Positions 1 through 13,192 of a stretch of DNA of 64,000 bases are shown here, in pieces; position 1 is the stretch's first letter; each line of letters starts with the position of its first letter. The stretch covers positions 1,191,406,357 to 1,191,470,356 of the forward strand of contig OY728152.1 of NCBI GenBank assembly GCA_963277665.1, read 5' to 3'. The translations under genes and the position numbers were made by a program. The notes under the pieces were generated by a model. That model was not told where the DNA came from and did not search any database. It saw only the letters and a list, made by a program, of their open reading frames with translations. The DNA is from Viscum album (lineage: Eukaryota > Streptophyta > Magnoliopsida > Santalales > Viscaceae).

Positions 1-547
1 ATAAATACCCAAATAAATATAATTTTAGACTTTTTATGAATTCCACTAATTTTCTTGGTTAATATGACATGTTATTATTTATTTAATTAACTTTTTTCTA
101 ACTAATAATTCTGTTATGAGTTTCAAAAAAATCAATTACTAAATAGTGTCAAAATTGACATAAAATTGTTTTTTAAACAAATATTATATTATTAATTGTT
201 ATTTTATTCCTAAGAATCTAAGGTTCGGTCAAATGACTTAGATAAGGTTATATATATTAATAATAAACAACTTGGGGTTCGTTTGTCTTGTTATAGTAAG
301 TTTATTAACCTTATAGTGTAAGAACACAAGAAGACACGGTAAAAGTAAAATTATTTAACTTAATGTTAAATCTAAATGATAAGGTTAAAATAGGAACCTA
401 AACTTGTCTAAATTATATTGTATGAGAGGATTTAGATCCATACCCACCTTATCTTTGAAATAAATCAATTTTGAGCTATTTAAAACCGAATATGACTTTA
501 TAATAAAATAATATGTTTAGTTTTCCAATGCAGCCCCTCTCCTCCCT

Positions 548-555
548 TATAAAAT
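548..555 (+). promoter_or_regulatory. TATA box of LTR copy A
   Basis: TATAAAAT sits in a C/T-rich context and is followed by a CT-rich leader. The same position in the sister LTRs reads TATAAAAG. It is the likely RNA polymerase II core promoter of the retrotransposon; the start site would be about 30 bases downstream. Confidence 0.6.
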
Positions 556-724
556 GGCACCCCCTCCCTCTCTTCCTCACACCACTTTGAGCCTTCACGC
601 TAGGCCACACCCTACCAAATTCTCTTCTCCACTTCCCTAGAAACATCCTAGAGGTTCTGGTCTTCCTCAAAGACCAATTTTAGTGCCCTAAAATGAGATA
701 TCAAAGAGGCGCTTCAAAGAAGAG

Positions 725-2711
725 GTAATGTATGTTACCGATTCTTTCAACTTTATTTCTTCTTCCACTTATTCTTATTAGGTTTTTTCATTATGAACTA
801 ATTACATTAGTATCACTCATATACTGATATGTTATTATAAGTATTAAACAACCCTATTTCACCATCTATCCATCCTACGGAAAACGAAATCACCGCGCGT
901 GTGTACATACGGAATACCGTCTACACGCCGTGGTGTAATCTATTTTCCACCACCACCTTACTTGGATGGGCATAATGGTGTAAAAAATAACTATATATGA
1001 TTATTTTAAAGTGATATTAATTCTGAAATAGTATACATACACTCCAATACAATTCCACGATCATGAGAACGATATCATCGCACGTGCGTACGTACGGACT
1101 ACCGTCTCCACGACGCGATGAGATTCATTCTCCACGTTAACCAATCATGAATGATTATAAAGTATATATAATAAGTAATCATGAAATATATTAAATATTA
1201 ATGATACTGGATTTATGTGTATATATATGTATTTCATCTACTTAATTCCATTCAACTCAATAAGGAAATGAAAACAGCGTTCATGCGTACGTACGACCTA
1301 CCGTCTCCATGAACGGTGTATTTCTTTCCATTTACTGATCTATTATATATATTTATATTCTGAATACATATTTTATATAAATTATGTTTTATATTCTGTA
1401 ATTAAGTAATCATGATCCAAGTAATCATATGAATAATTAAAATTCAAAACACGGATGACAAATGAAACGATTTTACCCAAAACGCTCTTTTACATGGAAT
1501 TTACAAAAGAACGGGTAATATAAAGTCATAAGTGAACCATATATAATATCATAACAATGAGTATGATTCTGGAATAAGTCAATGACATTATTCAAATCAT
1601 TATACAGGAGTTTCAGACCCCTACGAAGCAAATCGGACCTAAGGTAAGGGAAAATCTCGCAATCTCAATTTTTATCCGAGATTGTTTATACTTCAGAATT
1701 TACTGGGGAGTATTTTATCATCCACATCCATGTTTCCTCAATATGTAATATTTATATCCTTCTACAATATTTTATATCCAATTTTACCCTTCGGTGAGTT
1801 TTTAGTAAAAGATATGAAAGGAATCTTTTGTCGTTTTTCATACGAGGTACTTTTTAACTTTTCCGACAAAAGTACGAGAAGAATGTTTTTTAACTTATAC
1901 GGCATGAATGGATTTTTAAAACATTATTTCCAAGAAGCTTCCTCTACAAGTTTTCAAGTTTATTTTTAGTCAAATTCTTTTAGTTTAGAATTGTATGACA
2001 TGTTAAGAAAGGTAAAGTGTTTTTGAAGTAGAAAGGATATTTTCCTCAAGAATGGAGTTCAAGTGTTTTATCAAAATTATTTTCCATCTAAGATAATAAA
2101 GAGTTCTATTTCTATCCCTATTATTACATTGATTTGATTATGTTGTGATGGAATTATTTTTATGAATTCCTTTATCTTATATGAATTTTTTTATGATGTC
2201 ACGATGTTTAAGAATCCCATTTTTATTACATGGGTCATGCTATGATGTATGGTTTATGATTTTGTGGCACACATAAGAATGGTATCATTATGAGATCGGT
2301 GGGACCTATATCTCCATCCAATGAATTGTGTAAAGATTTTATATCTCATGAGATAGACATGGCTGGAACGGCAGGTTATACCGGTTCAGTGAAACAGGAC
2401 TGAAACGAGGAGTGAACTCGGTTCAGAAATGGACTTTTTCCACTAAGATAGTCTTGGAAATGAGTCTTGACTAATAAGAAATGATTCTCTATGATTATAT
2501 GTGTACTCCACAAAGTTTCATGATTTATGTTATGATTATTTGGATTACATTTCACTACTATGATTTTTCCCATGTCATGATATTATGATCTCTTTTGCAG
2601 GATTAAAATTTCCAAAATGTTATGTTCTTATGAATATGATGTGATTGATATTTCTTTTGTTTACCCTTACTGAGAATTTTAGCCCACCCTTTTATTTTTT
2701 CTTTTCCCCAG
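725..2711 (+). other. Putative leader intron in LTR copy A
   Basis: The donor reads AAGAG/GTAATG. The acceptor follows a pyrimidine tract and reads CTTTTCCCCAG/GATAT. Both sites recur at the equivalent places in the other three copies of this LTR family, so a spliced untranslated leader is plausible. Splicing is inferred from sequence only. Confidence 0.4.
891..1319 (+). other. Three stem-loop modules, LTR copy A
   Basis: Modules lie at 891-935, 1074-1131 and 1274-1319. Each has a loop core close to GTACGTACGGAATACCGTCTC, which itself holds a small ACGG...CCGT hairpin. The outer stems differ between modules: GCGTGT with ACACGC, CATCGC with GCGATG, and CGTTCATG with CATGAACG. In each case the left arm pairs with its own right arm. 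The function is unknown; position suggests the transcribed leader or its intron. Confidence 0.6.
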
Positions 2712-2910
2712 GATATAAAGAAAGGTTTTAGGTATAAAAAAAGGAAGATCTTTATGGGAGATGTTGAAGATCTTTCACCACGATTAGAAGATTATATTCC
2801 GAGTTTCCAAAGACACTAAACTATTACGGTCCTTGTGTGTGTGTTTTTCTTATGTACTAAGTTTTCCGCAAAAGTACTATAATGTCCATGTACGTTAAGC
2901 TTAGGGTGTC

Positions 2911-5900
2911 TAAAATCTTGATACTCGAATAAATCTTCATAAATTTCGTAAGAGTGAACTTATTATGGATTTCATGGTTTCTATGATTTTGAGTAGTTAT
3001 TAAAGCCCATATTTTCTTTATAACATTATTTATTTAAGTGGATAACATTTTCAGTCCTTATACTGGGTGAACTCATCCAATATTGGGAATATTTTTCCAT
3101 TCCAGCGATATACATTTTTATAAGAAAACATACCATATTGGTTTTTCATTGGTAGTCTTATTTAAAATGAGTCCCCCTCTAGATTTAGAATCCAAAACCA
3201 CTAAGGTTTTGGTTTGAATGTTGATTTTGATATTATATATATATTATCGAAATAATCAAACCATGGTATGGGGAAATAATTACTAACCCTTTGAAAAACA
3301 TCCTAGATAGATAAGTGGTTATAATATTTTTAAAGATGAATATAAATCATAACTCTAATTCATTAGTAAACCCAATTTTTTGTAATATTATTTAGGAAAT
3401 CGTATGAAATGATATGTAATGGTGGTGATGGGAACTTTTTGTATGAAATGAAACAATTATTTACCTTTATATGTTAAATAGTATAAGACGTATCTTAAAA
3501 AATCATGTCTTCAAACACCATAATATTCATGAATGTTTCATTAATATCATTAAAATTATAGAGGTGTGTATTGTGTTATTTACCATATACTCCCCCAAAA
3601 TGGCTTATGTTATTGATTATTTATTATATGCTTAGTTTTATCTTGAATTTTTTTGGTTAGATAGGTGGAGTCACCACTGTTTTAGTGGATCCATCGATGA
3701 ACACATGTCACTAATACATAAAATTTAACTCACATAGTTTCTTTTGGGCTCTAATGATGTGGTTTTATAAACCCTTTTTAAATGGTGTACTCTATTAACC
3801 TATACTAATTTCTAATGATGAAACAGGTAATTCTCTATCTCATATATAATGTTAAATGGTTTTTACATTCTAATATTTTTGACTTTATGTGAGTGGTATG
3901 ATTCATGCATTGATAAATATATGGAATGAATTATATTAACTCATGCATATAGGAAAATGAAAAATAATAAATGGAAGGAAAATACATTAAATAGGAAAAA
4001 AATAATCAAACTTTTTACTAGTTTTTTCATCTTTACCTGGTAAGAATTTAAAGAAATGATTGTGTGAAAATCATTGTATAATGAATCCTTATCTTATTTT
4101 GTTTTATTGTTTTTTAGTCAAAAGTAATTAAAAATACATTGAGATGATAATGTATAAGAAAATAGTTTTTCGATACAAAATTTATTTTATTACAAAAAGA
4201 GTTGTTAAACCAATGTCAAAGAATGTTCTCATAAAATACTATTATTTCATTAACATATTTTTGGAATTAACTAATATGTTTTAAAAAACATCAAGGGTAA
4301 TTAGTTTTCACAAATCCAGTGTTAATATTAGATTAATAATTTAATTAATGATGGATAATGAATCGTTATTATTATTTTTTATTATGAATAAAACTCAATA
4401 AAAAACAAAATATATACTACTCTCATAGTCCAATCATTCATAACCACATTATAGATCCTCTTTTGAATTCAAATATCCCATTTAAAGAATGTGGAATATA
4501 TTAAACAATGAACATAATGTGATATTAAAAAAATGAAATCCAAAATAAAAACTACTAATTTAGCTTAAATACATTGAATAATGAATTATATTCACCAAAC
4601 CTTATGTGACTAACCTATTATTAATTAATTTTTATTATTTGAGATTAAATAATCATCACTATGAGAACAAGGATACTTTCATTAATATTATAATATAAAT
4701 AAAATATTAGAAGGGGGTAATGAAAAATTCACTATGATATAAATATAGAATTAAAAGATGACAAAAAATATATCGCCTTTATGGTTTTCCCAATGAATGT
4801 AGGGTAAGTAGAAAAAGTATATGTTCCCTAAAACATTTAAGAAAAGAAAATATTTGAAAAACAAGACCTGTTCAGAACAAAAAAATTCATTCTATCACAG
4901 TGCATTAATTTTATAAAATTTTATCCTTAGTTTAAATAATCAAGATATAAGGAATAATAGATAAATCATTATAATAATTATCTCCTAAAAATTATGTAAT
5001 CAATTAATGATCATGGTTGGATACCTCTATTTTCATAGCCTAGATTTGACATTAAATTATATTCTCTCAAAGATGTTTTATCAAAACATGTGTATTATAA
5101 CATGGTTGATAATTTTTTCACCTTATAGAATCATTAAAATTTCTTAGATCAGTGTTTTAATGTGATCATTTCATATAGAATTGTCTTCTAATAATAAATA
5201 ATGTGAATAATAATCAATTTTAATCATGGGATGAAAAATAGGTAACCAGAAACAACTTTTCCTTTAACTTCTAAAAAATTATGCTTCACTACTATTTTTG
5301 GGGGTGTACCTCATTTAATTTCATTTTTAATATGTCCATATATTCATAAGAATCCAAAATCAGAAATGATAATTTGAGGTTCTCTATTTTGGTAGAGAAA
5401 ACGTGTAGGATTACCATCTATATTTTGAGTTTTATGTAATATTTGTTTCTTTTGTTTCTACCAAAAAAATTTATACCATATTATGTTCTTATGTATCCCC
5501 AACTCATGATATTATTATGTCAATATTATTTACAATATTCTAAATACTGCATGAATTTTTTATATTCACAATTAGTAATGGGTAAACATCTGACCTCTTG
5601 TCCTATATCAATGATTGAAGTACCTAGGTTGTTCTTTAGTTTTTCTAATACTCTGTCTTTCTTTATGAGGGAAAGATTTTTGGGTAGTGACACATGTTAT
5701 AATTCACAACGTGGGTTCTTATATATTATATAATTTATATTTATATAAATCATAAATATATAATTATACCCAATATCATAGTTCAATTCCAAAATTTCTT
5801 CATCCTTCATACTTTTCCTCTCAGAGTTGCATGGAATGGTGGATAAAATGATAATTAAATAATATTTAATTCTTTATAGTTTATTCTTATATATTATGGC

Positions 5901-8777
5901 TATATAATTATTTTCTTATCATCAAATTGATTCATTATGTTATTTATATATAGATTATTTAGATTTTCTAACACCATGAAAACGATTGATGTGTGACTTC
6001 TTTAATAATTCCTCAAATCTCTCTAAAACTTGTTCAATGTTAGACAAAAATTCATTCAAAATTGTTTTATTAAAAACATAAATAATTAGTAAGAAAAGTA
6101 TCAACATATGTATATAAATAATGGAATATTCTTTGAACATTTTTAGAAATCATTACAATTGATACAATAATTAACAGTATTAAGGAAATAGATATAAGAG
6201 TTCATAAGATAAATAAACAATTTGATAGTATATTTTATGGTTTCTTAATATTATCATGAAAACACATTAAATAGTTACAAAATAATTACAATTTTCTAAA
6301 ATTAGTGATTATTTATTTCATATTTCCCCACATTATAAATACCAATTCTGAAATTGAATAATAATAAAGCTGGGTTCATGTGGTTTAATTATCTTGGGAG
6401 TGGTTTTGGAGATTTGAATCTGGTATTGATTATAATTTAAACCTTTATCTAATTGGTTAATAATAAAAATATTTATTATAATTGGTCCTGAGATATGATT
6501 AGTGTTTTCATGATATATAATGGATTGGTTATTACATATTTGTTTTAAAAGTTGAGATTACATGAGTGGAACTTCTAAACATAGAAGCAGGTGTTTGATG
6601 AAATTTTTCTAATATTGATTGTCTTGCACCATTTTCTCTAGAGTAATTAGTTTTTGATTAACACTAATAAAAATTTTATTTGATCAGTGTTTTAAAAAAT
6701 GTATTGAATTATTGATAGAGGATTTGGTTCGTATTCAAAATTTCCCTCACCTAAAGAATGTATCGGAAGGAACACTAAGAAGGATGATATAAATATAGGT
6801 AGTGTGGGATTTGAATGTTATTTTATTGATTAAGGGGTTATATATTGATCTTAATCTTCTTGTTTAGGAGAATAGGGAATATACTCTTGGCTAATCTAAC
6901 CCTAACCTCATCACTTTTATAAAACATTAATCCGGAAAACCGGTCTCGGTCAACCTAACCATTCACTATGGAAAGACAATTATTTTCCCTAAACTGAATT
7001 CCTGATAACTATATGGTATCAAATACAATAATGGATTTAAATTCACTTGTTAACAATAATTTCACCCTTATAATTTCATAAAAACATTCAAGACTAAAAA
7101 AAATCCAATATAATATATTGATACATAGAATATCTATTTTTATTAATAAATAGATATAACAACAATAATAATAACTGAAGATAGGATAAAATTTAACTAA
7201 AAATAACTAAAACCCATAAACCACTTTATCAATAATGAAATTGTGGTATAATATCCCATAAACCCATGTTAATTGAATGATTATTAATTTATTAATGACT
7301 ATAACAGAAATAGTTCATAATAATCCAACACAAGTGGTCTTATAAAACACACATTAAATGAGCTAGATCCATGTGACCCATGTCACCAATAACCCGAAAA
7401 TCATGAGAGACAACTAAAAATCAATATATTACCTAATTATTTGTCACTCAATTTTCCATTACATGTTCTATAAATAACATAGTCTATAAATCGCAATGAC
7501 ATATTCATGGCTTATGTTAAACCATTGTAGAATAACATGAGGAGTCTAAATAATATCATTCTTTTGGAAATCAATTAGTTCATGTTTTAAGAATCCATTT
7601 CTAGAAACACTTTCATTTCATTAATCTTAATGTGTAAATTATTGTTCACATTTTTGGTAGTATAATGTCAAGACTAGTTATAAAATAAAAAAGAATAAGT
7701 AAAACATAAAATTTAACCAAGATAATCAAGAAATAAATCATCATCACAATATAAGATTAATTTAGTGGAGGATTATTAAATCAGATTTCCCAATAATGAA
7801 CAAGAAATATAATAAAGTATGTTACATATACCTTAAATAACTAGTAAAAACACTATCTACGAGACAATTATTGAAAAATATTAAAACTATATAAAAAATT
7901 GATTATAATCAATATTCTGAATTTCTCTTAGTCTTACTAGTAATGAAACATAGATAATATATTAATACATAAGGAACCATGCTTTGAAGGTACCAAAACA
8001 AAAACCCAAATGCTTACCATGTATATCTAAAAAAATCATATGATAACTGAGAATTTTATTAGAAATTACAATATAAAATCATGAAAATATAATTCATATG
8101 TAATTAACCTCTAAAATTTTTGAGAACATATTTTGAACCATAATATTCAATAAATTATAAAAATAAATCCCCCAAAAAATCAATTTTTGATGTGAAAACT
8201 ATACAGAACCACTAATTTTTCCATCTAAATGCTAAAAATAACAATGGATAGTCATAAATCAATCCATAATAATAAATTTAAAACTCAATATAAATAATAT
8301 AACCAAATAAATTCCGTAGAGTAAAGTTATGGAAGAGTAATGATTCAATATGTAGAGATGGGTACCTAATGTATATGTATAATTCATATCTTTTTATAAT
8401 TAAAATATTAAAATGAACTAAGGGATACTCACAGACATAAAACTAAAATATATTTATTAATAAAAAAATGAATAATTAATTTTAAATCCTATTTTATGAT
8501 GGTTATGAAAGTGAAATAATTACTAAATTTCAAGGAACTAGGGGAAGAGAACACAAATAATCCACAATGAATAATATTTTTAAGTTGAATATTTCCTCAA
8601 AAACACAAGAGAAATACCAAGGAATTCTGTTGAAGCATAGATAGTGGAAACATGGTGTGTAGATGAGTCGAAAAAGGATAGGAGAGGTAATAAATTTTAT
8701 GAATGAGAAAAATAACCATTTTATGATATATATATTTTTGGTCATGCAGAAACCATTCAATGTCGGAACATGAAGTG
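2911..8777. other. AT-rich stretch, no gene recognised
   Basis: I see no coding region, RNA gene or LTR pair here. The few short open frames (for example 5443-5733 on the plus strand, 5955-6140 and 8530-8760 on the minus strand) have low-complexity composition and no family match that I know. A small palindromic spot lies near 3666-3695 (GGTGGAGTCACC next to CCACTGTTTTAGTGG). The region is probably old, unrecognisable repeat sequence. Confidence 0.5.
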
Positions 8778-11291
8778 CCTCCTAGAAAAATATCCCCTTG
8801 TAAAATGTTTTGTCATGGACTAAAAATAACAAAGCTAATATTTATTACAAATTCATATCAATTTATTTCATAAATTTACACATAATAAAATATAGAGGAT
8901 GTATAAGCCTAATTTCCTTGGAAATTAGGTATATATAATAAAAAGTTAAACCTGGGATACCCCAACATTATTGGAAAATTAATTAACATGATTATTAAAT
9001 TCCATGGGTTTTAAAACTGCACAGGATAACCTAGGGACATAAATAAGAGAGGGTGAAATATAAATCCTAATAAGGGAATAAAAATAAAATGAAATTAAAA
9101 TAATAATACATGTATGAAATTCATAATATCAAAATGAGTAAAAATGATATACATGAAAAATGAGACATGATATAGCGTGATATTTATAAAGGTAATGTGG
9201 GAAATGTGGATACAACTTAAAAGACTGCATCATAAACATATGTTAAGGATAACTACTAAGAAATAATTATGGAAAGCATCCCAAAAAGTAATCTGGTTTA
9301 ATAAGTAAACATATATGACATCTCATTAAAAAAACCATTACCCTATTCATTTGAGCTCTAAATAACTCCGAGTGCACCCGTCAGTTTCAATTTCATAAAC
9401 ATTATTATGTGTTCCATACTAATCATACAACATGAAATTAGTTTAAATAAAATTTTATTCCATGATCAAGGTATATATAAAACATTAATATATGTCCCAA
9501 ATCAAATAAGTATAAATTCATAATAGTATACACTATTGATTGGAATTGGGTATGGGTAATCACTATGCATTTTTTGACATGATTTCCCATGGTAAAATTT
9601 TGGTAGCATAACGGGGGAATAGAAATGTTCATGGGAGGGATTAATGAGAGATAAATGGGTCTATACTCATTTATAAATAAAAAATAAAAAATGGAGTGTG
9701 TGTAAAAACACACCACAACATTAATAATTTAAAATAAAAGGCCATAAAGTTAATATGATTCTTAAATAAAGGGGAGAATGAATAGATCCCTTACTTGAGT
9801 GTGTGACTCCAAATTCATGGGAGGAGATTCTAAGGATCATGGGGAATCATTAGAGGACTCATAATATGTATGGTAAGAGTAATATAATGATAAAATGATT
9901 TTTAGTAAATATAGGATGGTTCTTGTGTGGGTTTATATAGTAAAAGAGAGTGGAGTTCATTAATATTTTTCAAATTTATGTTTTGGACTGAATTTAAAAA
10001 AAATAACCACAAAAAAATTTACCATGGATTCTCAGATGCATTCAAAAAAATTAGAGTGGTATCAAAAAATTTATAAGGAACATTTTCTATCTTAATAAAA
10101 TAATAACCTTAATTTTATGGAGTTGAGCCATGCTCTTAAAGAAATGAACTTAAAACCATAAAATGTAATAATGGATTTAGAGGATTCATAAACACTTTAT
10201 ATATTTAATAAAATAAAAATAAAATATCTTTATATATAATTCAAAACATATATATATTCTTTTATTCCCTTTATATTATTTATTTCATCACTTTTAGATT
10301 ATTTTCATGTCACAATACACAACGTATAATGGTACAATATTTATTTTTTACATGAAAATTATACTATATTAGAAATTTTTAGTAATTAACCATTGGATAT
10401 TTTAATATTGATAATTTAAAATAGAATATTTATTTTATCAAAATAATTTTGTAATTATTTTAATTTTCACTTTTGAAATAAAATCAAAATTTATTGAGAA
10501 ATGTTTTGGTTTTTTATAATAATAGTATTCAAACCATTATAAAAATTATATTTGACTACATAAAAATTATATGATCAATTATTTTTGAACAAAATTATTT
10601 AATAATATTTTTTTAAACAAATATTTATTTAAAAAAACTAATTTAATAAAATAAATGCCTTAATTTCCTTTTAATATTAATGGAAAATAATATTTGTGTA
10701 TTATTGTATCAAAATAAAAATCATTAATAATGTAAAAATAATATGTTGAATGTATATATATTATTCTATAAAAAATAATTTTTATACTCATATTTATAGG
10801 GTGTTGATACATATCCCTTTAATAAATTTGGAAATACTAGAAGTTTAAGGTGTGTTATCATAAGATTTTCATGAGGTGGTTCGACGCACATGGTTTGGGT
10901 CATTTTCTCAATGATCTTGAGCATATCTTGTAAATAGTTTCTATAGAGCATAATTTATTGGATCTCAGCTTGGGCATGGTCAGGGGAAATTCATAGTGAT
11001 GCAATCTCCCTCAAAATATATGATAAATAGGATTCATATGGTATGATCCTACTAGTTGGGGCTATAATTTCTTTTTTCAATATCAATGGGATTTATTAAA
11101 ACCCTAGATTTATACTTATCATGTGATCAATTTTCAATAGATATATTATCCATGGTGATGATAATTATCTATCTTTTATATATAATTGTATATAATAAAT
11201 CATAGTAAGTTTAGGTTTTTTCTATAACCGTATAAGACATTAAATTTAATCAAAATAATAAAATTTGTTTATAATAGTTCGAGTCATTATA
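8778..11291 (-). repeat. 3' LTR of minus-strand gypsy element
   Basis: It matches, in the same order, segments of 16327-22569: for example the blocks near 9540-9660 and 17040-17150 (both containing GGTAGCATAA then GGGGGA), 9780 and 17280 (AGATCCCTTAC), and 10830-11290 and 22080-22555. The upper edge abuts a purine tract read on the minus strand as AATGTGGGATAA. The lower edge is placed only to within about 6 bases, because the TG/CA end is not clear. Confidence 0.7.
9932..9940 (-). promoter_or_regulatory. TATA box, 3' LTR of minus gypsy
   Basis: Read on the minus strand this is CTATATAAA. The same site in the partner LTR (17438-17447) reads CCTATATAAT. Conservation at the same relative position supports a core promoter. 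Confidence 0.45.
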
Positions 11292-11344
11292 TTATCCCAC
11301 ATTAAGAAATTTCTCCCAAAAAAAATTTATTTACCACAAACAAA

Positions 11345-11900
11345 TGAAGCATTTAACTCTGCTTCATCACCTTCTTTGGTTCCCATGTTTCTTCTTCAAT
11401 CATAAGGATTTACAATATCACTTTGACAAGATTAACTCTCTTATTTCATATAATAATGTTTTTATGATCTAAGATCGTCATATACTGCTCCACATATTAA
11501 ATTTCATTAAACAATGATACCACCTCAGGATTGAGCACATATTAGGGGTCAGGAATGTACTTCCTCAAGAGGGATGCATGAAATAATTCATGTACCAGAT
11601 ATTGGTTAGTTCTGAGTGCTAATCAGTGGGCCACCTCTTGGATGAGAACAAGGATATAAAAGTGACTGATTTATAATAGACTAAGCCTTCCATTCATCCC
11701 AAATTTTATGAATTTTCTACATGGAGATATGTATAAGAATACCATGCCTGCAGCGTCAAATGCTTGGTCTCTTTGATTATTTTTAGCATAGCTCTTATGT
11801 CGACTCTGATCATCCTTGATGTTTTGATGAAGGGTCTTATCCTTTTCCATGATTTCCTCAACCATTTAATGAACTTGAATTTTTTGTTTTCAAATTTCAT
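11345..11900 (-). pseudogene. Integrase C-terminus and chromodomain remnant
   Basis: The minus-strand frame 11671-11865 reads like the integrase C-terminal part of plant chromoviruses, with QSRHKSYAKNNQRDQAF followed by VFLYISPCRKFIKFG. Lower down (about 11530-11650) another frame gives FHASLLRKYIPDP, the linker leading to the chromodomain, and about 11350-11450 gives VNLVKVIL and EEETWEPKKVM, typical of the chromodomain end. Stops and frame changes separate these pieces. The chromodomain of this family is thought to steer integration to heterochromatin. Confidence 0.75.
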
Positions 11901-11999
11901 CCTAGCATGATGGTGTTCTTAACTGCATCCTATAAAGGTATTCACAGGGATTGACTTGGATGCTCAAGTTGAAACTGTTGTTGTAATAAAACTTAGCTG

Positions 12000-12640
12000 A
12001 GGAAGATGTTCGTCTCATCCTAATTTGAATTCAATTAACCATGATCTCAACATGTAATCATGCTTCAGGATATTATACACATAATAGAAATTATTTTGAG
12101 GTTTATAGACCATTCTGAAGTTCAACTCAGTGTTTAGGGCTTGTTATAGGGTTTTCCAAAACATGGAGGGGAATCTTGGATCTTTATCGGATATAATATA
12201 TAGTGTAATTATATGCATACTTACAAACTATTTGTTGTATATCCATTCAAGATGATAAATTGATAAATCCTATTGAATTGATATAATGTTTTCAATAGTT
12301 GTATGAGGATCCACCACAACCAAGATATAATTTTTTCCCCAAGATATAATTTTTTGTCCAGTGAAAAATTCAATATTGGTGTTTTCCCATTTCCATATTG
12401 GTCTGGGTAACAGTTAGATATAAACCATGGATTTTTTACTTTCTTCATTCATATTATAACAAAATAGAAATGTTGATGTGCATTCTATGATATTGGTTTT
12501 CATATTGTCTCATAAATAGTGCTCCTTGAGATCTCGATACATCATTGTGCTTCCCAGGTGGACAGAGAAGGTTTAACTTATTTAATCATCTAAGAACCCC
12601 TTTAGCTCCAGATTTGATAGTACATGTAGTTGTGTTCCAA
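12000..12640 (-). pseudogene. Integrase core remnant
   Basis: The minus-strand frame 12221-12448 resembles a decayed stretch of the gypsy integrase core, from the conserved motif after the zinc finger into the start of the catalytic fold, but the catalytic acidic residues cannot be placed. It lies between the RNase H remnant above and the integrase C-terminus below, as expected. Identification rests partly on position. Confidence 0.5.
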
Positions 12641-12879
12641 ATATCATATCTCCTTCTTAGTAAACATTGAACTCATAAGATTTACCATTTTTATAGTTTC
12701 TACTATCTTCTAAATTCCCACATCACCCCTTTGATAATTCATTAACCTATCTATAAAGGATGATTGGGAAAGAATTTGTGAAACAATTGATGACGTTCCT
12801 TCCTTTATGATTCCCATGTCCATCATCCTTATGTCGGGGAATATTAGATCCTTATCAATTCTCATCGACAATAGGATTG

Positions 12880-13192
12880 CGGGATCATTTCCACATAGAG
12901 TGTCTTCCACTTTATTTGGTTTTCTAGGATGGTGGTGGATGAAGATGGTATAGTTCTTGATCAGATCTAACCGTTTTTGTTAGTGCATACACATCTCATT
13001 TTGTGTGAATATATACTTGAGGTTTTTTTATCCTTATATATTTCCAACTTTTCTCAAAAGAGACAATTTCATCATATATTCATAAAAAAATATCACTTCA
13101 TCCTACTCTAGATCTTGAGTTGGGTAGTTATATTCATGATCATTAAAATTCTAAAAAACATAGGCTATTCCTTTTTTATTTTTCAATAACAC
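12880..13192 (-). pseudogene. RNase H remnant
   Basis: On the minus strand, pieces reading NYPTQDLE, NLKYIFTQNEMCMH and FIHHHPRKPNKVEDTLC follow the order of the gypsy RNase H domain (YPTHDLE, SLKYIF and a HYHPGKAN-like end in the family). There are stops and shifts between them. RNase H would remove the RNA template during reverse transcription. Confidence 0.75.

Larger units (their letters stand above)
1..2910 (+). repeat. Long LTR of gypsy family, 3' part (copy A)
   Basis: This stretch is collinear with the inner and right parts of the two LTRs at 29485-33876 and 36655-41064; position 1 here corresponds to about 30936 there. It includes the same TATA region, the three stem-loop modules and the same end (a GTGTCTAAAAT-like terminus near 2910, against GTCTCTACA in the best copy). 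The first roughly 1.45 kb of the LTR lies outside the window. A sequence weakly like a Met-tRNA primer site (TTGATACTCG) follows the end. I do not recognise gag after it, so this could be a solo LTR or the 5' LTR of a ruined element. Confidence 0.8.

Noticed and set aside
476..670. Open frame on the minus strand, similar frames at 31428-31634 and 38598-38792
   Set aside because: They are antisense to the TATA/leader part of three copies of one LTR. The similarity comes from the shared LTR, and the protein is rich in Arg from CT-rich DNA and not known to me.
3233..3246. TA-rich runs as promoters
   Set aside because: TATA-like words are everywhere in this AT-rich DNA. Only those conserved at equivalent positions in LTR pairs or copies were kept; the two exceptions listed (19879-19887 and 50547-50560) are marked low confidence.
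5955..6140. Short minus-strand frame with a hydrophobic start and charged end
   Set aside because: No family match, no neighbours and no repeat copy; chance frames of this size are common here.
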